Of a DNA stretch of 64,000 nt, positions 17,498 through 26,120 are shown in pieces. Under the pieces are notes generated by a model. It did not search any database and was not told the origin of the DNA. It saw only the letters and a program-made list of their open reading frames with translations. Position numbers and translations under genes: made by a program. Source of the DNA: DATMNI01 sp963817515. GTDB taxonomy: Bacteria; Acidobacteriota; Terriglobia; Bryobacterales; Bryobacteraceae. The stretch covers positions 21,341-85,340 of the forward strand of contig CAWFPJ010000008.1 in the NCBI GenBank assembly GCA_963817515.1. The letters are read 5' to 3'. Every line of letters begins with the position of its first letter. Position 1 is the stretch's first letter.

Positions 17498-18202
17498 CTA
17501 CGCCGCCGGAGTCACCGGCGCCAGCCGCGCCTTCCACTCATCCAGAATCGCCGCCGTGGCCGTGGTTCCGATCCGCATGCAACCGGCCTGGTAGACCTCC
17601 AGCACCTGGTCCACGCTGCGCAGTCCGCCGGCGGCTTTGACCCCCACTTCCTCTGGAACATACTTCCGCATGAGCTTCACGTCTTCAATGGTGCAGCCGC
17701 CGGGCGCGAAGCCGGTGGACGTCCTCACGAAATCCACTTCCGCGCGTTCGCAGCAGCGGCAGGCGATAATCTTCAACTCATCGGTCAGGAAGGCAGTCTC
17801 CAGAATGACCTTCAGCAGCGCTCCTTCTTTGTGGCACAGTTCCGACATCTGCAGAAGTTCCATCTGCACGTGCTGGAACTCGCGGGAAAGCAGCTTGGAG
17901 ATGGCAATCACCATGTCGATCTCCCGGGCGCCGCGCCGCAACAGGTCCCGCGTTTCGTAAAGTTTGGTAGCCGTGTTTTGCGAACCGTGCGGAAAACCCG
18001 AAACGCTGCCGGCCTTGACCGGGCTGCCTTGCAGCGTGCGCACAGCCAGGTCAATGTCGGTTGGGCGTACGGTGACGCTGGCAACCTTATAGCGCTTCGC
18101 CAGTTCGAGCCCAGCCACTACGTTGTCGTCGGTAAGCTCAGGCTTCACCAGCGAGTGGTCGATCATTTGGGCGAACTCTTCGTAAGTAGTGAGCGGTGAC
18201 AT
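17498..18202 (-). CDS. deoC: Deoxyribose-phosphate aldolase family protein with substituted catalytic lysine
   Basis: A 234-residue TIM-barrel protein of the DeoC family, which normally cleaves deoxyribose 5-phosphate to acetaldehyde and glyceraldehyde 3-phosphate. The conserved Asp (REIDMVI) and the second Lys (GVKAAGGLR) are present. The Schiff-base Lys of the VKTSTGF motif is replaced: the sequence reads VDFVRTSTGFAPGG, with codon AGG at 17723-17725. Activity is therefore doubtful unless another residue substitutes. A GTG at 18211 is an alternative start. It lies upstream of aroDE on the same strand. Confidence 0.88.
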   Translation of the reverse strand: MSPLTTYEEFAQMIDHSLVKPELTDDNVVAGLELAKRYKVASVTVRPTDIDLAVRTLQGSPVKAGSVSGFPHGSQNTATKLYETRDLLRRGAREIDMVIAISKLLSREFQHVQMELLQMSELCHKEGALLKVILETAFLTDELKIIACRCCERAEVDFVRTSTGFAPGGCTIEDVKLMRKYVPEEVGVKAAGGLRSVDQVLEVYQAGCMRIGTTATAAILDEWKARLAPVTPAA

Positions 18203-18213
18203 AGCCGGCACTT

Positions 18214-18233
18214 CGCAGGCTAAACCGCCTGCG
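18214..18233. repeat. Short GC-rich hairpin
   Basis: A perfect 7-base stem, CGCAGGC and GCCTGCG, with a TAAACC loop lies between the cpoB stop and the deoC start. No T-run follows on either strand, so it is not a classical terminator. Its GCAGGCTRAA core is also found in the loop of the larger hairpin after rpoC, suggesting a dispersed intergenic palindrome. Confidence 0.5.
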
Positions 18234-18247
18234 CCACAAACAACTCA

Positions 18248-19186
18248 CTACTTGCGCGCGCTCCGCTTGGCAGGTCCCTTCGCCGCCGCAGGTGGTCCGC
18301 ACCGCAGCCCCAGGGTTGTCAGTTCCGAGCATGCCTGCTTGGCCGAATCGGTATTGGGATAGCGTTTGATCAATTCCTTGAACTCATCGGCGCCTTCGGT
18401 CTTGTGGCCCTGCATCCGCACCAGGCTCTTGCCTTTGTATAGGCGCGCATCCGGGGTTTTGGTGTTGTCCTGGTACTTCTCGAGGACCATGTCGAAGTCT
18501 TTGACCGCCGCGTCGTAGTTGCCTTGCCCGTAGTGAATCATCCCGATATAAAATTGCGCGTTGGGCGCGAGTTCGGTATTGCCGTACCACTTCAGGTAGT
18601 CGGCAAACTCCTGCAACGCAATGTCCAGCTTGCCGCTGCCCTTGTCACCAATGGCATGGTCGTAGAGATCCTTGGCCGGTATGGGCGGAACCTCATTACC
18701 GCCCGGGCCATTACCGCCCGGGCCAGAGCCCGGTTGCGGCGGAGGCGCGGCCGCGGGAACATTGCTCAACTTCACGGCATTGCCGAGGTCGGTCAACTGG
18801 GCCTGCATTCTCGACATCATAGCGGCCAAGTCGGAGACCGCCTGCTGCACGGTGCGCAGGTCATTCGATACGTTGTCCATTCTGGCCCCTGCGGCAACCA
18901 CCGGTCCTACCACCTGGGCCTGCAGATCCTTCAAACTCTGGTTGATGGAACTCTGAATCACCGCGACGCCGGTGCTGGCCCTGTTGGCGGCTTCGATTGC
19001 CTGGCGTGACGACTCGGTCAGGGTGGCGAATCTTTCGTCCTGGGAACGCTGCAGATCCTTGACCTGCTGTTGCAGCGAAGCCAGGTCCCGCTGCAATTCC
19101 ATGATTTCCTTGCTGGCCCCAAACGACGGCACTGAAAGTATTGGCGCCGCAAGCAGAACGCAAACCAAAAGGTGTCGGATGATCAT
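18248..19186 (-). CDS. cpoB: Tol-Pal cell division coordinator CpoB/YbgF
   Basis: A 312-residue periplasmic protein: signal peptide (IIRHLLVCVLLAAPILSVPS), an N-terminal coiled coil (ELQRDLASLQQQVKDLQ), a long helical segment, a Gly-Pro linker, and C-terminal TPR repeats starting KDLYDHAIGDKGSGKLD with FYIGMIHYGQGNYDAAV and LYKGKSLVRMQG. CpoB coordinates peptidoglycan synthesis with outer-membrane constriction through TolA. The ATG at 19186 follows AGGAGAG. It is the last gene of the Tol-Pal operon, 103 bases after pal. Confidence 0.93.
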   Translation of the reverse strand: MIIRHLLVCVLLAAPILSVPSFGASKEIMELQRDLASLQQQVKDLQRSQDERFATLTESSRQAIEAANRASTGVAVIQSSINQSLKDLQAQVVGPVVAAGARMDNVSNDLRTVQQAVSDLAAMMSRMQAQLTDLGNAVKLSNVPAAAPPPQPGSGPGGNGPGGNEVPPIPAKDLYDHAIGDKGSGKLDIALQEFADYLKWYGNTELAPNAQFYIGMIHYGQGNYDAAVKDFDMVLEKYQDNTKTPDARLYKGKSLVRMQGHKTEGADEFKELIKRYPNTDSAKQACSELTTLGLRCGPPAAAKGPAKRSARK

Positions 19187-19289
19187 ACAACTCTCCTGGG
19201 CGCGGCCGGATGCTTACCCCTCGGCCCCGTCCGCGCCGCTTCTGACTCTATAACCATCTTCCTACAGGGACCCGCCCGCAGCCAAGCAA

Positions 19290-20081
19290 CTATTGGCCGG
19301 GAACGAAGTGCGCACGACGGTTCTTTTGCCAGCAGGATTCGTCCTGTTCGGTACATTGCGGACGTTCCTTGCCGTAGCTGATGGTCTTCAGCCGGTCGGC
19401 CGGCACGCCAAGTTGCTGCAGGAACTCCTTGGCCGCACTGGCCCGGCGATCGCCCAGCCCTAAGTTGTACTCGGCCGATCCGCGCTCGTCGCAGTGGCCT
19501 TCCACAACGATAAGGGCGTTGGGGAAGTCGCTCAAGATGCCCTTCAAGGCGGCTGCGTCCCGCGTCAACGCTTCGCGCGCGTCGGAGCGGATGTCGCTCT
19601 TGTCATAGTCGAAGAAAGCGTCCTGTACGTCGGACCCGAGACGCTGCTCGAGGGTCACCGTGGCCGCCGGGGGCGGGGGAGGCGGTGGTGGCGGCGGCGG
19701 AGCGCTTACGTTGACCGTGGCCGAGCCCCGGTTAGTGCCGCCCGGTCCCGTCGCGGTCAAGGTATAGGTGGTCGAATCGCTGGGGGACACCTGCTGGCTG
19801 CCCGTCCGCTGCACCGTTCCGACGCCTTGATTGATGGTAACGCTAGCTACATCACCGGAAACTTCCCAACGCAACGTGGAAGATTGACCGCGCTGAATCG
19901 AAGTCGGCTCGGCCGTGAACTGCGCCACGACCGGAGCCGGGGGAGTCGGCTTGGGCGCCTCAACCACAGGCTGCGGCGGTGGCGGCGGCGGAGGTGGCGG
20001 CACCTTCTTCTTGCAACCGGCTGCGAACAGCGTCAGCAAAATCGTCATCCAGATGACTGTGATCTTCCGTTTATTGAACAT
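19290..20081 (-). CDS. pal: Peptidoglycan-associated lipoprotein with inserted Ig-like domain
   Basis: A 263-residue lipoprotein. The signal ends in the lipobox LFAAGC and is followed by KKK and a run of nine prolines. A ~75-residue beta domain (FTAEPTSIQRGQSSTLRWEV to GSATVNV) and a second poly-Pro stretch precede the OmpA-like peptidoglycan-binding domain (FFDYDKSDIRSDARE, VVEGHCDERGSAEYN, LGDRRASAAKEFL). The Asp and Arg that hold diaminopimelate are present. Pal anchors the outer membrane to the wall and is released by TolA/TolB. The beta insert is not part of classical Pal. Confidence 0.95.
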   Translation of the reverse strand: MFNKRKITVIWMTILLTLFAAGCKKKVPPPPPPPPPQPVVEAPKPTPPAPVVAQFTAEPTSIQRGQSSTLRWEVSGDVASVTINQGVGTVQRTGSQQVSPSDSTTYTLTATGPGGTNRGSATVNVSAPPPPPPPPPPPAATVTLEQRLGSDVQDAFFDYDKSDIRSDAREALTRDAAALKGILSDFPNALIVVEGHCDERGSAEYNLGLGDRRASAAKEFLQQLGVPADRLKTISYGKERPQCTEQDESCWQKNRRAHFVPGQ

Positions 20082-20102
20082 GAACAACGCCTCCTGAATC
20101 CG

Positions 20103-21506
20103 TTACTTTCCCCATATGGGGGTTTCATTCACGCCTTGCGTCGTGAGTTGCTGCGGCTGCGTTCCGTCAGCCAGCATGCTCCAAATCTCTTTCCGCCCGC
20201 TGCGCGTCGACATAAAACAGAGATGTACCCCGTCGGGCGCCCAACTTGGGTTTTCATTCCGTCCTTCGCCATGCGTCAACTGAACATAAGCGCGCGTTGC
20301 TACATCCATGATGAATATGTTGAAATTTCCCGTGGCGTATCCCTGGGTCCAGGCAAAGGCGATCTTCTGCCCCGCCGGATGCCACGACGGATTCGACGCC
20401 TCCCCGTTTCCGGGCGTCAGCCGATCCACATCCGCTCCGTCCATATTCATCTTATAAATCTGCTGCGGACCGGACCGGCCCGAAACAAAAACAATATCGC
20501 TTCCAGTCTTAGGGTTAATCTTAGGTTCGGTATCGATGGCGTTCGACGACGAGATCGGACGCAAACCCGTTCCGTCCAGATTGGCAATAAAAATCCGGCA
20601 ACAATGGCCCCCCGCGGACGACATATAAACCACCTGCTTCCCGTCGGGTGTGAATGATGGGGTGCCATTCACCGATGCGCTCTGGTTATAAAACCGCAAA
20701 TCCCGGACCGGGTCCACCGAGAATACAAATATACCAGGACTTACCTTCGCCCAGCTAGTAAATGCGATCTTAGAACCGTCCGGGGAGACGGCCGGAAATG
20801 CCGAGATGGAATTGAAATGGGTGATTTGCGTCTGATTTCTGCCGTCCGGCTCCATGACCCAGATTTCCTTATGCCCGGTTCGGGAAGACGCGAAATAAAT
20901 GTGGCTGCCGAAGTTGGTCTTGGCCCCAAACAGCGAGATGATGTCGGCGGCGAACTGATGGGCTACTTTGCGGGCGCCGGCATCGTCCACGGTCCCCAGG
21001 TAGCGCTTCCCCAATACCTGGTGGTTGGCCGCGTTCGGACTCAGGTCATAGAGCCAGCCGGAGAGAACCAGGACGCCATTCTGCGCCGCCGCGTAACCGA
21101 AAGCGAGGTAGTTCAACTGGGCGGGCGGGCTGGACCAGTCCGACATCAAGCGTCCTCCGCTGCGCGCCGGTTGGGACGCGGTTGGGGACGAAGGCGCGGG
21201 CGTCTGAAAGTCCGAAGGCTGCTGCGGCACGAAGGTGGGGTAGGTGGTCTTGGCCACCATATCGAACAGCGCGGCGCCCTTCACGTCGTCCCATAGCGTT
21301 TGGTTGAACGCGCCCATCAAGTTCTGCGCCTCGCCGGCGCCGCGGAAGTCCGGGATGCCCATCTTGGGCCGGCCGGAGCCTACAATCGAGATGACCGCGT
21401 CCTGAGCCGTGAGAACCAGAAGGGCTCCCGTGGATATGATCGCGAATATCGCAATCGCGAACCAGAGTAGATATTTCATGGCTTGATTCCTGTGTCTTGC
21501 CGGCAT
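20103..21506 (-). CDS. tolB: Tol-Pal system protein TolB
   Basis: A 467-residue periplasmic protein with an N-terminal hydrophobic signal/anchor (YLLWFAIAIFAIISTGALLVL), the TolB N-terminal domain with GIPDFRG, and a six-bladed beta-propeller of WD40-like repeats (HIYFASSRTGHKEIWVMEPD, PDGSKIAFTS, PDGKQVVYMS, SDIVFVSGRSGPQQIYKMNM). TolB shuttles between Pal and TolA. The ATG at 21506 has a strong AGGAGG six bases upstream, so it is preferred over the ATG at 21479, though only the latter begins close to the hydrophobic segment. Confidence 0.95.
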   Translation of the reverse strand: MPARHRNQAMKYLLWFAIAIFAIISTGALLVLTAQDAVISIVGSGRPKMGIPDFRGAGEAQNLMGAFNQTLWDDVKGAALFDMVAKTTYPTFVPQQPSDFQTPAPSSPTASQPARSGGRLMSDWSSPPAQLNYLAFGYAAAQNGVLVLSGWLYDLSPNAANHQVLGKRYLGTVDDAGARKVAHQFAADIISLFGAKTNFGSHIYFASSRTGHKEIWVMEPDGRNQTQITHFNSISAFPAVSPDGSKIAFTSWAKVSPGIFVFSVDPVRDLRFYNQSASVNGTPSFTPDGKQVVYMSSAGGHCCRIFIANLDGTGLRPISSSNAIDTEPKINPKTGSDIVFVSGRSGPQQIYKMNMDGADVDRLTPGNGEASNPSWHPAGQKIAFAWTQGYATGNFNIFIMDVATRAYVQLTHGEGRNENPSWAPDGVHLCFMSTRSGRKEIWSMLADGTQPQQLTTQGVNETPIWGK

Positions 21507-21518
21507 AGCTGGCCTCCT

Positions 21519-22306
21519 CTACCTTTTAAGTTCGAAGAGAATTTCGATTTCCGGCTCGTTCTTCGGAAAGCCGGGCGGCAGCGGCGGGAACGGCGCGGCA
21601 TCCATAATGGCCCGCTGGGCAGAGTAATCGAGTGCCGCATTCCCGCTTTTCTGTGTGATCCTCACGCTTGATACCGAGCCGTCCCTATGCAAACTGAATG
21701 TCACAGACGCGATCGGGGCGGTCCGAATCTGAGGAGGAATATCTCCGGTTTTCCAGTTGCGCGCCACCTGATCGCGCAGGCGATTGGCGTACTCGCCGTA
21801 CAGTGTGCCGAACGGCGAGTTGCTGCCCACCCCTACGCCGCCGCCGCCCTGCATCTGGTACATGGGATTGCTTACGGCCTGCGGCACCGAAGTGTAATTC
21901 TGGTCGGGCAGGTCTTTCCGCGCCGCGGCAAACTTATTCGGTTCGGAGCGGGCGGGCGTCGGCTTCTTGTCCGCAAGGCGGCTTGCAATGGCGATCGCAT
22001 TCGGATCCGGCGCCTTCACCTGGGGCGTGGGTTTGGCCTTGACCGGGGGCGGCTCCGGCACCTTGGATTCGGTCGGGCTAGCCACGGGGTTGGTGGGCCC
22101 GGAACGGCTCGGCAAAGGAATGGTGGCCACCGGGTTGATTTGAACCGAGCCGAACCCGCCGCCGTGCGGGTCGCCCAATTGCATGCTTCGGTGGCCGATG
22201 ACGTTGAAGCCCAGCAGCGAGGCCACCAGAGCAGCATGCAGGATCAAAGATCCCATTAACCATTTCCGGAGCGGTTCCGGTTGATCCAGAATGTCCGGAT
22301 GGCCAG

Positions 22307-22310
<4 letters not shown>
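21519..22310 (-). CDS. TolA/TonB-type energy-transducing protein
   Basis: A 263-residue protein with a single N-terminal membrane anchor (LMGSLILHAALVASLLGF), a Pro/Lys-rich periplasmic spacer (about residues 70-130), a Gly-rich segment, and a C-terminal TonB/TolA domain (ASVTFSLHRDGSVSSVRITQ, then FPPLPPGF). Its place between tolR and tolB indicates it is the TolA of this operon, coupling the TolQR proton motor to Pal/TolB. The C-terminal domain reads as TonB-like, as is usual outside Proteobacteria. Its ATG overlaps the tolR stop by four bases. Confidence 0.92.
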
Positions 22311-22759
<449 letters not shown>

Positions 22760-22761
22760 TG

Positions 22762-23451
22762 CTACTCCCCGCCGAAACTGCGCTCGGCCAGGTTCAGGAA
22801 CTCCAGCGAAAAGTCATCCATGCGGGCGCCGATTTCGCGGATGGTATGGCCGAAGTGGTTGTACGCGACGGCGGCCGGGATGGCCGCAAACAGGCCAAAG
22901 GCCGTCGTGATCAGGGCTTCCGAAATGCCCGGCCCCAGTGCTTTGAGGCTGGTGCTGCCCATGCTCCCCAGGTCCTGAAATGCGCGGATGATGCCCAGCA
23001 CGGTGCCGAACAGGCCGATGAACGGAGTTACCGAAGCGGTGGTGGCCAGCCAGTGCATGTTCTTTTCCAGCTTGGCGATTTCTTCGCTGACGCCCAATTG
23101 CAGGGTGCGTTCGAGCGCCGTCCGGTTCGTCACGCTGCCCCGCGCCTTCACCTGGCGCTCCAGTTCTTCGTACCCGAAATCAAAAACCGCCACCAGCGGC
23201 GAAGGGCGAAACTGCTCGCTGACCACCATTACGGCCTCCATGCCGCTGGCCTTACGGAAGGCGCGCAGGAAGCGGGAATTAGACCGGCGCGCGCCGCCGA
23301 AAGCGCTCCATTTGGCGAAGATGACGGTCCAGGAGTATACCGAAAAACAGAACAAAATTCCCAGGACCGCCCAACCCAGCGGGCCGGCGTCTTGAACCAT
23401 TTTCCAGGGGTCTATTTGAAGAAGGAAGGCAATCGAGGCTTGGCGGATCAC
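22762..23451 (-). CDS. tolQ: TolQ/ExbB-type proton channel protein
   Basis: A 229-residue MotA/TolQ/ExbB protein with three membrane helices: one at residues ~24-45 and two forming the conserved C-terminal core (ATTASVTPFIGLFGTVLGII and ISEALITTAFGLFAAIPAAV). The first gene of the Tol-Pal operon. The GTG at 23451 has GGAG four bases upstream. The whole operon (tolQ, tolR, tolA-like, tolB, pal, cpoB) reads leftwards with minimal gaps. Confidence 0.95.
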   Translation of the reverse strand: MIRQASIAFLLQIDPWKMVQDAGPLGWAVLGILFCFSVYSWTVIFAKWSAFGGARRSNSRFLRAFRKASGMEAVMVVSEQFRPSPLVAVFDFGYEELERQVKARGSVTNRTALERTLQLGVSEEIAKLEKNMHWLATTASVTPFIGLFGTVLGIIRAFQDLGSMGSTSLKALGPGISEALITTAFGLFAAIPAAVAYNHFGHTIREIGARMDDFSLEFLNLAERSFGGE

Positions 23452-23661
23452 TTGTCTCCTAGTCTCAAATCTAACATACAGACGCTCATAGAAATCGAAA
23501 AGACGGTGCTGGGCTTAACCGATCAAGCCATGCCCGCAGAGATTCGCTGGATGAGCCGGATACGGCTTATTTACAGTGACTGGTTTACAGTAACGGGCTT
23601 GCCGCTGAATGAGGAAAGGATCTGGCGTCGCCTGGCAAAGCCGCGCGCCATCCTAAAGTGA
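23452..23661 (+). CDS. Possible small protein, weakly supported
   Basis: An open frame of 69 codons from a TTG at 23452 lies between the tolQ start and the next forward gene. Its residue composition is protein-like (SNIQTLIEIEKTVLGL, IRLIYSDWFTVTGLPLNEER), unlike most out-of-frame readings here. There is no clear ribosome site and no family is recognised. It occupies the region where the tolQ promoter must lie, so it may not be real. Confidence 0.25.
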   Translation: MSPSLKSNIQTLIEIEKTVLGLTDQAMPAEIRWMSRIRLIYSDWFTVTGLPLNEERIWRRLAKPRAILK

Positions 23662-23696
23662 GCGGTCGGGCGCCGTTTCATACTACAATGGAGCGA

Positions 23697-24530
23697 ATGC
23701 GATTGCTTCCGGGCCTGATGTTTCTGTTGTGTGTGAGCTGTGTCTGGGGGCAGGGCGTGTCTGCGCCAACTTACGATCCACCGGAGGTAGCGCGCGCCAA
23801 GGCCAATATCGAAAGGCTTAAGTCGCTGGTGGATGCCGGCGCCGTGCCGCGCGTGCAATTGGAGAAGGCCGAATCGGCTCTGGCCGATGCCCAGGATGAG
23901 GCGCTGCTTCGCAAGACTCTCTATGGAGCGGACCTCACCGACGAGGAGTCCGAAGAGATGATGGCCGCCGCCAACCGCCGCTTCGAACGGCGCAAGAAGG
24001 TGGTGGACGAAGTCAGGAAACTGGTGGCAGACGGGATCACCTCGCAGCTTTCACTGAGCAGTTTCCTCGAAGATCTGGATTTCGCGCGCAAGGAATGCGA
24101 CCTGGCGGAAACGCGCGCCCGGCTGGCCCATCAACTCTCCCTGATGGCTCAGGCCGAAGAGACGCTGGCCTCCCGGCTGGCCGAGGAACCCGCGGACGCG
24201 TCCTCCCTGGCCTATCGCTACGAAGGCGATGGTGTTTTCTCCATGGGAATTCTTGCGCGCGTCGAAGTGGAGTTCGAAAAGCACTTCGGCAAGCCGCTCC
24301 CGGTGAGCGCCCTGGGCGAAACCGCCGTGCACCGGGCGTTGGGGTTCGACCATCGCGGGCGCGTGGACGTGGCACTCCATCCGGACCAGCCCGAAGGCCT
24401 CTGGCTGCGCGAGTTTCTAACGGACAACCACATCCCCTATTTCGCTTTTCGCCAGGCCGTGCGCGGAAGAGCCACCGGCGCCCACATTCACATCGGGCCC
24501 ATGAGCACGCACCTCAAACTCGGTGGATAA
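23697..24530 (+). CDS. Exported coiled-coil protein with an M15/LAS-peptidase-like tail
   Basis: A 277-residue protein with a signal peptide (MRLLPGLMFLLCVSCVWGQ), ~140 residues of charged helices likely to form a coiled coil (VARAKANIERLKSLVDAG, ALADAQDEALLRKTL), then a compact C-terminal domain. The tail has HRALGFDHRGRVDVALHP and a late GAHIHIG. The H...D...HxH order resembles LAS-type DD-peptidases, with altered spacing. A role in peptidoglycan trimming is possible but unproven. The ATG at 23697, with GGAG close upstream, is preferred for the signal peptide over an ATG at 23688. It ends 10 bases before hpt. Confidence 0.7.
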   Translation: MRLLPGLMFLLCVSCVWGQGVSAPTYDPPEVARAKANIERLKSLVDAGAVPRVQLEKAESALADAQDEALLRKTLYGADLTDEESEEMMAAANRRFERRKKVVDEVRKLVADGITSQLSLSSFLEDLDFARKECDLAETRARLAHQLSLMAQAEETLASRLAEEPADASSLAYRYEGDGVFSMGILARVEVEFEKHFGKPLPVSALGETAVHRALGFDHRGRVDVALHPDQPEGLWLREFLTDNHIPYFAFRQAVRGRATGAHIHIGPMSTHLKLGG

Positions 24531-24540
24531 TAGTTGGTCC

Positions 24541-25086
24541 ATGACTGATCCCAAGCTGAAGGTGCTGATCTCCTCCGAACAGATTCAGGCCCGAATCAAG
24601 GAACTGGGGGAGCAGATCTCCAAGGATTACCCCGCCGGCAACCTGCACATGATCTGCATTCTGAAAGGCGCCACTTTCTTCATGACGGACCTGGCGCGCG
24701 CCATGAAGCGCGACGTGTTCGTCGACTTTATGGGCATCTCCACTTACGGCAAAGGGAAAACCAGTTCCGGAGAAGTAAAGGTAACAAAGGACCTGGATAT
24801 CTCGCTCGAAGGCGCCGAGGTGCTGATCGTCGAGGACATAGTGGACAGCGGCGTCACGCTCAACTATCTGATGCACGTTTTGGATCAGCGCCGGCCGCAC
24901 TCCATTCGAATTGCGGCGTTGCTGGACAAGCCGGAGCGGCGTCTGCGGCCGGTTCACGTGAGCTATGTGGGCTTTCAGATTCCGGACCAGTTCGTGGTGG
25001 GATACGGTCTGGATTACGCGGAGCGGTATCGGAATTTGGATTCCATCTGCGTGCTGGATGGGCCGGAGATTGCGGGCCCCGCTTAG
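24541..25086 (+). CDS. hpt: Hypoxanthine phosphoribosyltransferase
   Basis: A 181-residue type I phosphoribosyltransferase that salvages hypoxanthine and guanine to IMP and GMP. The PRPP-binding loop VLIVEDIVDSGVTL is intact. Also present are the early ILKGATFFMTDLARA segment, the flexible-loop Ser-Tyr region (FMGISTYGKG) and the purine-specificity region (IPDQFVVGYGLDYAERYR). The ATG at 24541 is used; a GTG 18 bases earlier is possible. It overlaps the convergent downstream gene by four bases. Confidence 0.96.
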   Translation: MTDPKLKVLISSEQIQARIKELGEQISKDYPAGNLHMICILKGATFFMTDLARAMKRDVFVDFMGISTYGKGKTSSGEVKVTKDLDISLEGAEVLIVEDIVDSGVTLNYLMHVLDQRRPHSIRIAALLDKPERRLRPVHVSYVGFQIPDQFVVGYGLDYAERYRNLDSICVLDGPEIAGPA

Positions 25087-25904
25087 TTCCCCGGAATACC
25101 GCTGATTGAGGCACGCGGCTCCGAACCCCACGGACGTAAGGAAGTATCTTGGCCGTGATGATGCCTGCGTTGCAGGTAGCGCTTTACATCGGGCCAGAAT
25201 TCTTTGAGCACGTTGGAGAAGGCATCGGTGGCCAGTTGGATCCCCAGTTTCTCGGCGTTGTCGGCAGCGTTGCGGGTATCCGGATACCAGGCGTTCGAAA
25301 CCGCCACCGCCAGGGAATTGCCGCCCACTTCTGAGAAATTGAAACGCTGGTGGCCGGAATCGGTGCGCGTGATCAGGATGCGGGTCAGCGCATATTTCAC
25401 GCGCGCGCCCTTGGTGCCCTCGCCCAATCGAAAGTATCGCGGATCCTCATGCATCAGTGACGGCACAATGCCTTCGGTCATCATGTTGCCGATCATCTGG
25501 TCGCCATATGAGGTGGCGAACCGCTTGGCATACCCCGCCATGCCCTGGCCGAACGAGGGGTTCTGATTCTCCAGTTGATACAGTGTGGCGAACGCCGCGG
25601 CCGTGGGGATGACGGGCCAGTCGAAGGAATCCTTATATGCAATGGTCATCTTCTGCTTGGCGGAGATCGGCTTGAAGGGAATGGAATTCTCGGTGGTGCG
25701 ATTGTTGGGGATCACACCGAAGACCCGCTTGTCTTCTGCCGGAGTTGCGGGCGTTGGAGAAGTGGTGGGTGTGGACGAAGTTGTGGGTGTTGAAGAGGTT
25801 GCGGGCGTTGCCGGAGCCGTGGGATCGCCTTGTGCCCAAGCCGTGCCTGCCAGCCACAAGAGGGCTAGAGGTATCGCGGCACATTTCGGGCAGTCTGCGA
25901 GCAT
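25083..25904 (-). CDS. Exported protein of unknown function, acidobacterial type
   Basis: A 273-residue protein with a signal peptide ending LLWLAGTAWAQ, then a Thr/Pro/Ser linker built of near-repeats (TSSTPTT, TTSPTPAT). The conserved globular part contains VFGVIPNNRTTEN, KDSFDWPVIPTAAAFA, DQMIGNMMTEGIVPSLMHED and WYPDTRNAADNAEKLG. Proteins of this shape recur in Acidobacteriota genomes but I know no function. It is probably periplasmic or outer-membrane associated. The ATG at 25904 is chosen for its signal peptide. It diverges from the rplA operon. Confidence 0.8.
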   Translation of the reverse strand: MLADCPKCAAIPLALLWLAGTAWAQGDPTAPATPATSSTPTTSSTPTTSPTPATPAEDKRVFGVIPNNRTTENSIPFKPISAKQKMTIAYKDSFDWPVIPTAAAFATLYQLENQNPSFGQGMAGYAKRFATSYGDQMIGNMMTEGIVPSLMHEDPRYFRLGEGTKGARVKYALTRILITRTDSGHQRFNFSEVGGNSLAVAVSNAWYPDTRNAADNAEKLGIQLATDAFSNVLKEFWPDVKRYLQRRHHHGQDTSLRPWGSEPRASISGIPGN

Positions 25905-26007
25905 ACACCTTGGATGTCGCGGGACCCTGTCCAGGTTACCCGGATTGTGCCAATTCACAATCTCAAAGGGGCTATATCTGCATCTGCATTCCGCATCTGT
26001 GCCCGTT

Positions 26008-26037
26008 TTGACATGCATCTCTAACTTTTGATACACT
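26008..26037 (+). promoter_or_regulatory. Sigma-70-type promoter of the rplA-rpoC operon
   Basis: A consensus -35 TTGACA at 26008-26013 is separated by 18 bases from a -10-like TACACT at 26032-26037. It would start transcription about 75 bases before the rplA ATG, leaving a leader that could be regulated by L1. It is the only good promoter-like match in the divergent region 25905-26120. Confidence 0.6.
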
Positions 26038-26120
26038 ACTGGCTGTCCCCTTTTGAGAATCGCTCAGTGGGAGGTCCGTTGCCTTTTTTCGGGACGAACC
26101 GCTTGCACCAATGAGGAAAC

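Noticed and set aside
26038..26120. Possible L1-binding autoregulatory leader before rplA
   Set aside because: GTGGGAGGT at 26068-26076 recalls purine-rich L1 sites, but I could not fold a convincing match to the 23S rRNA L1 site by eye.
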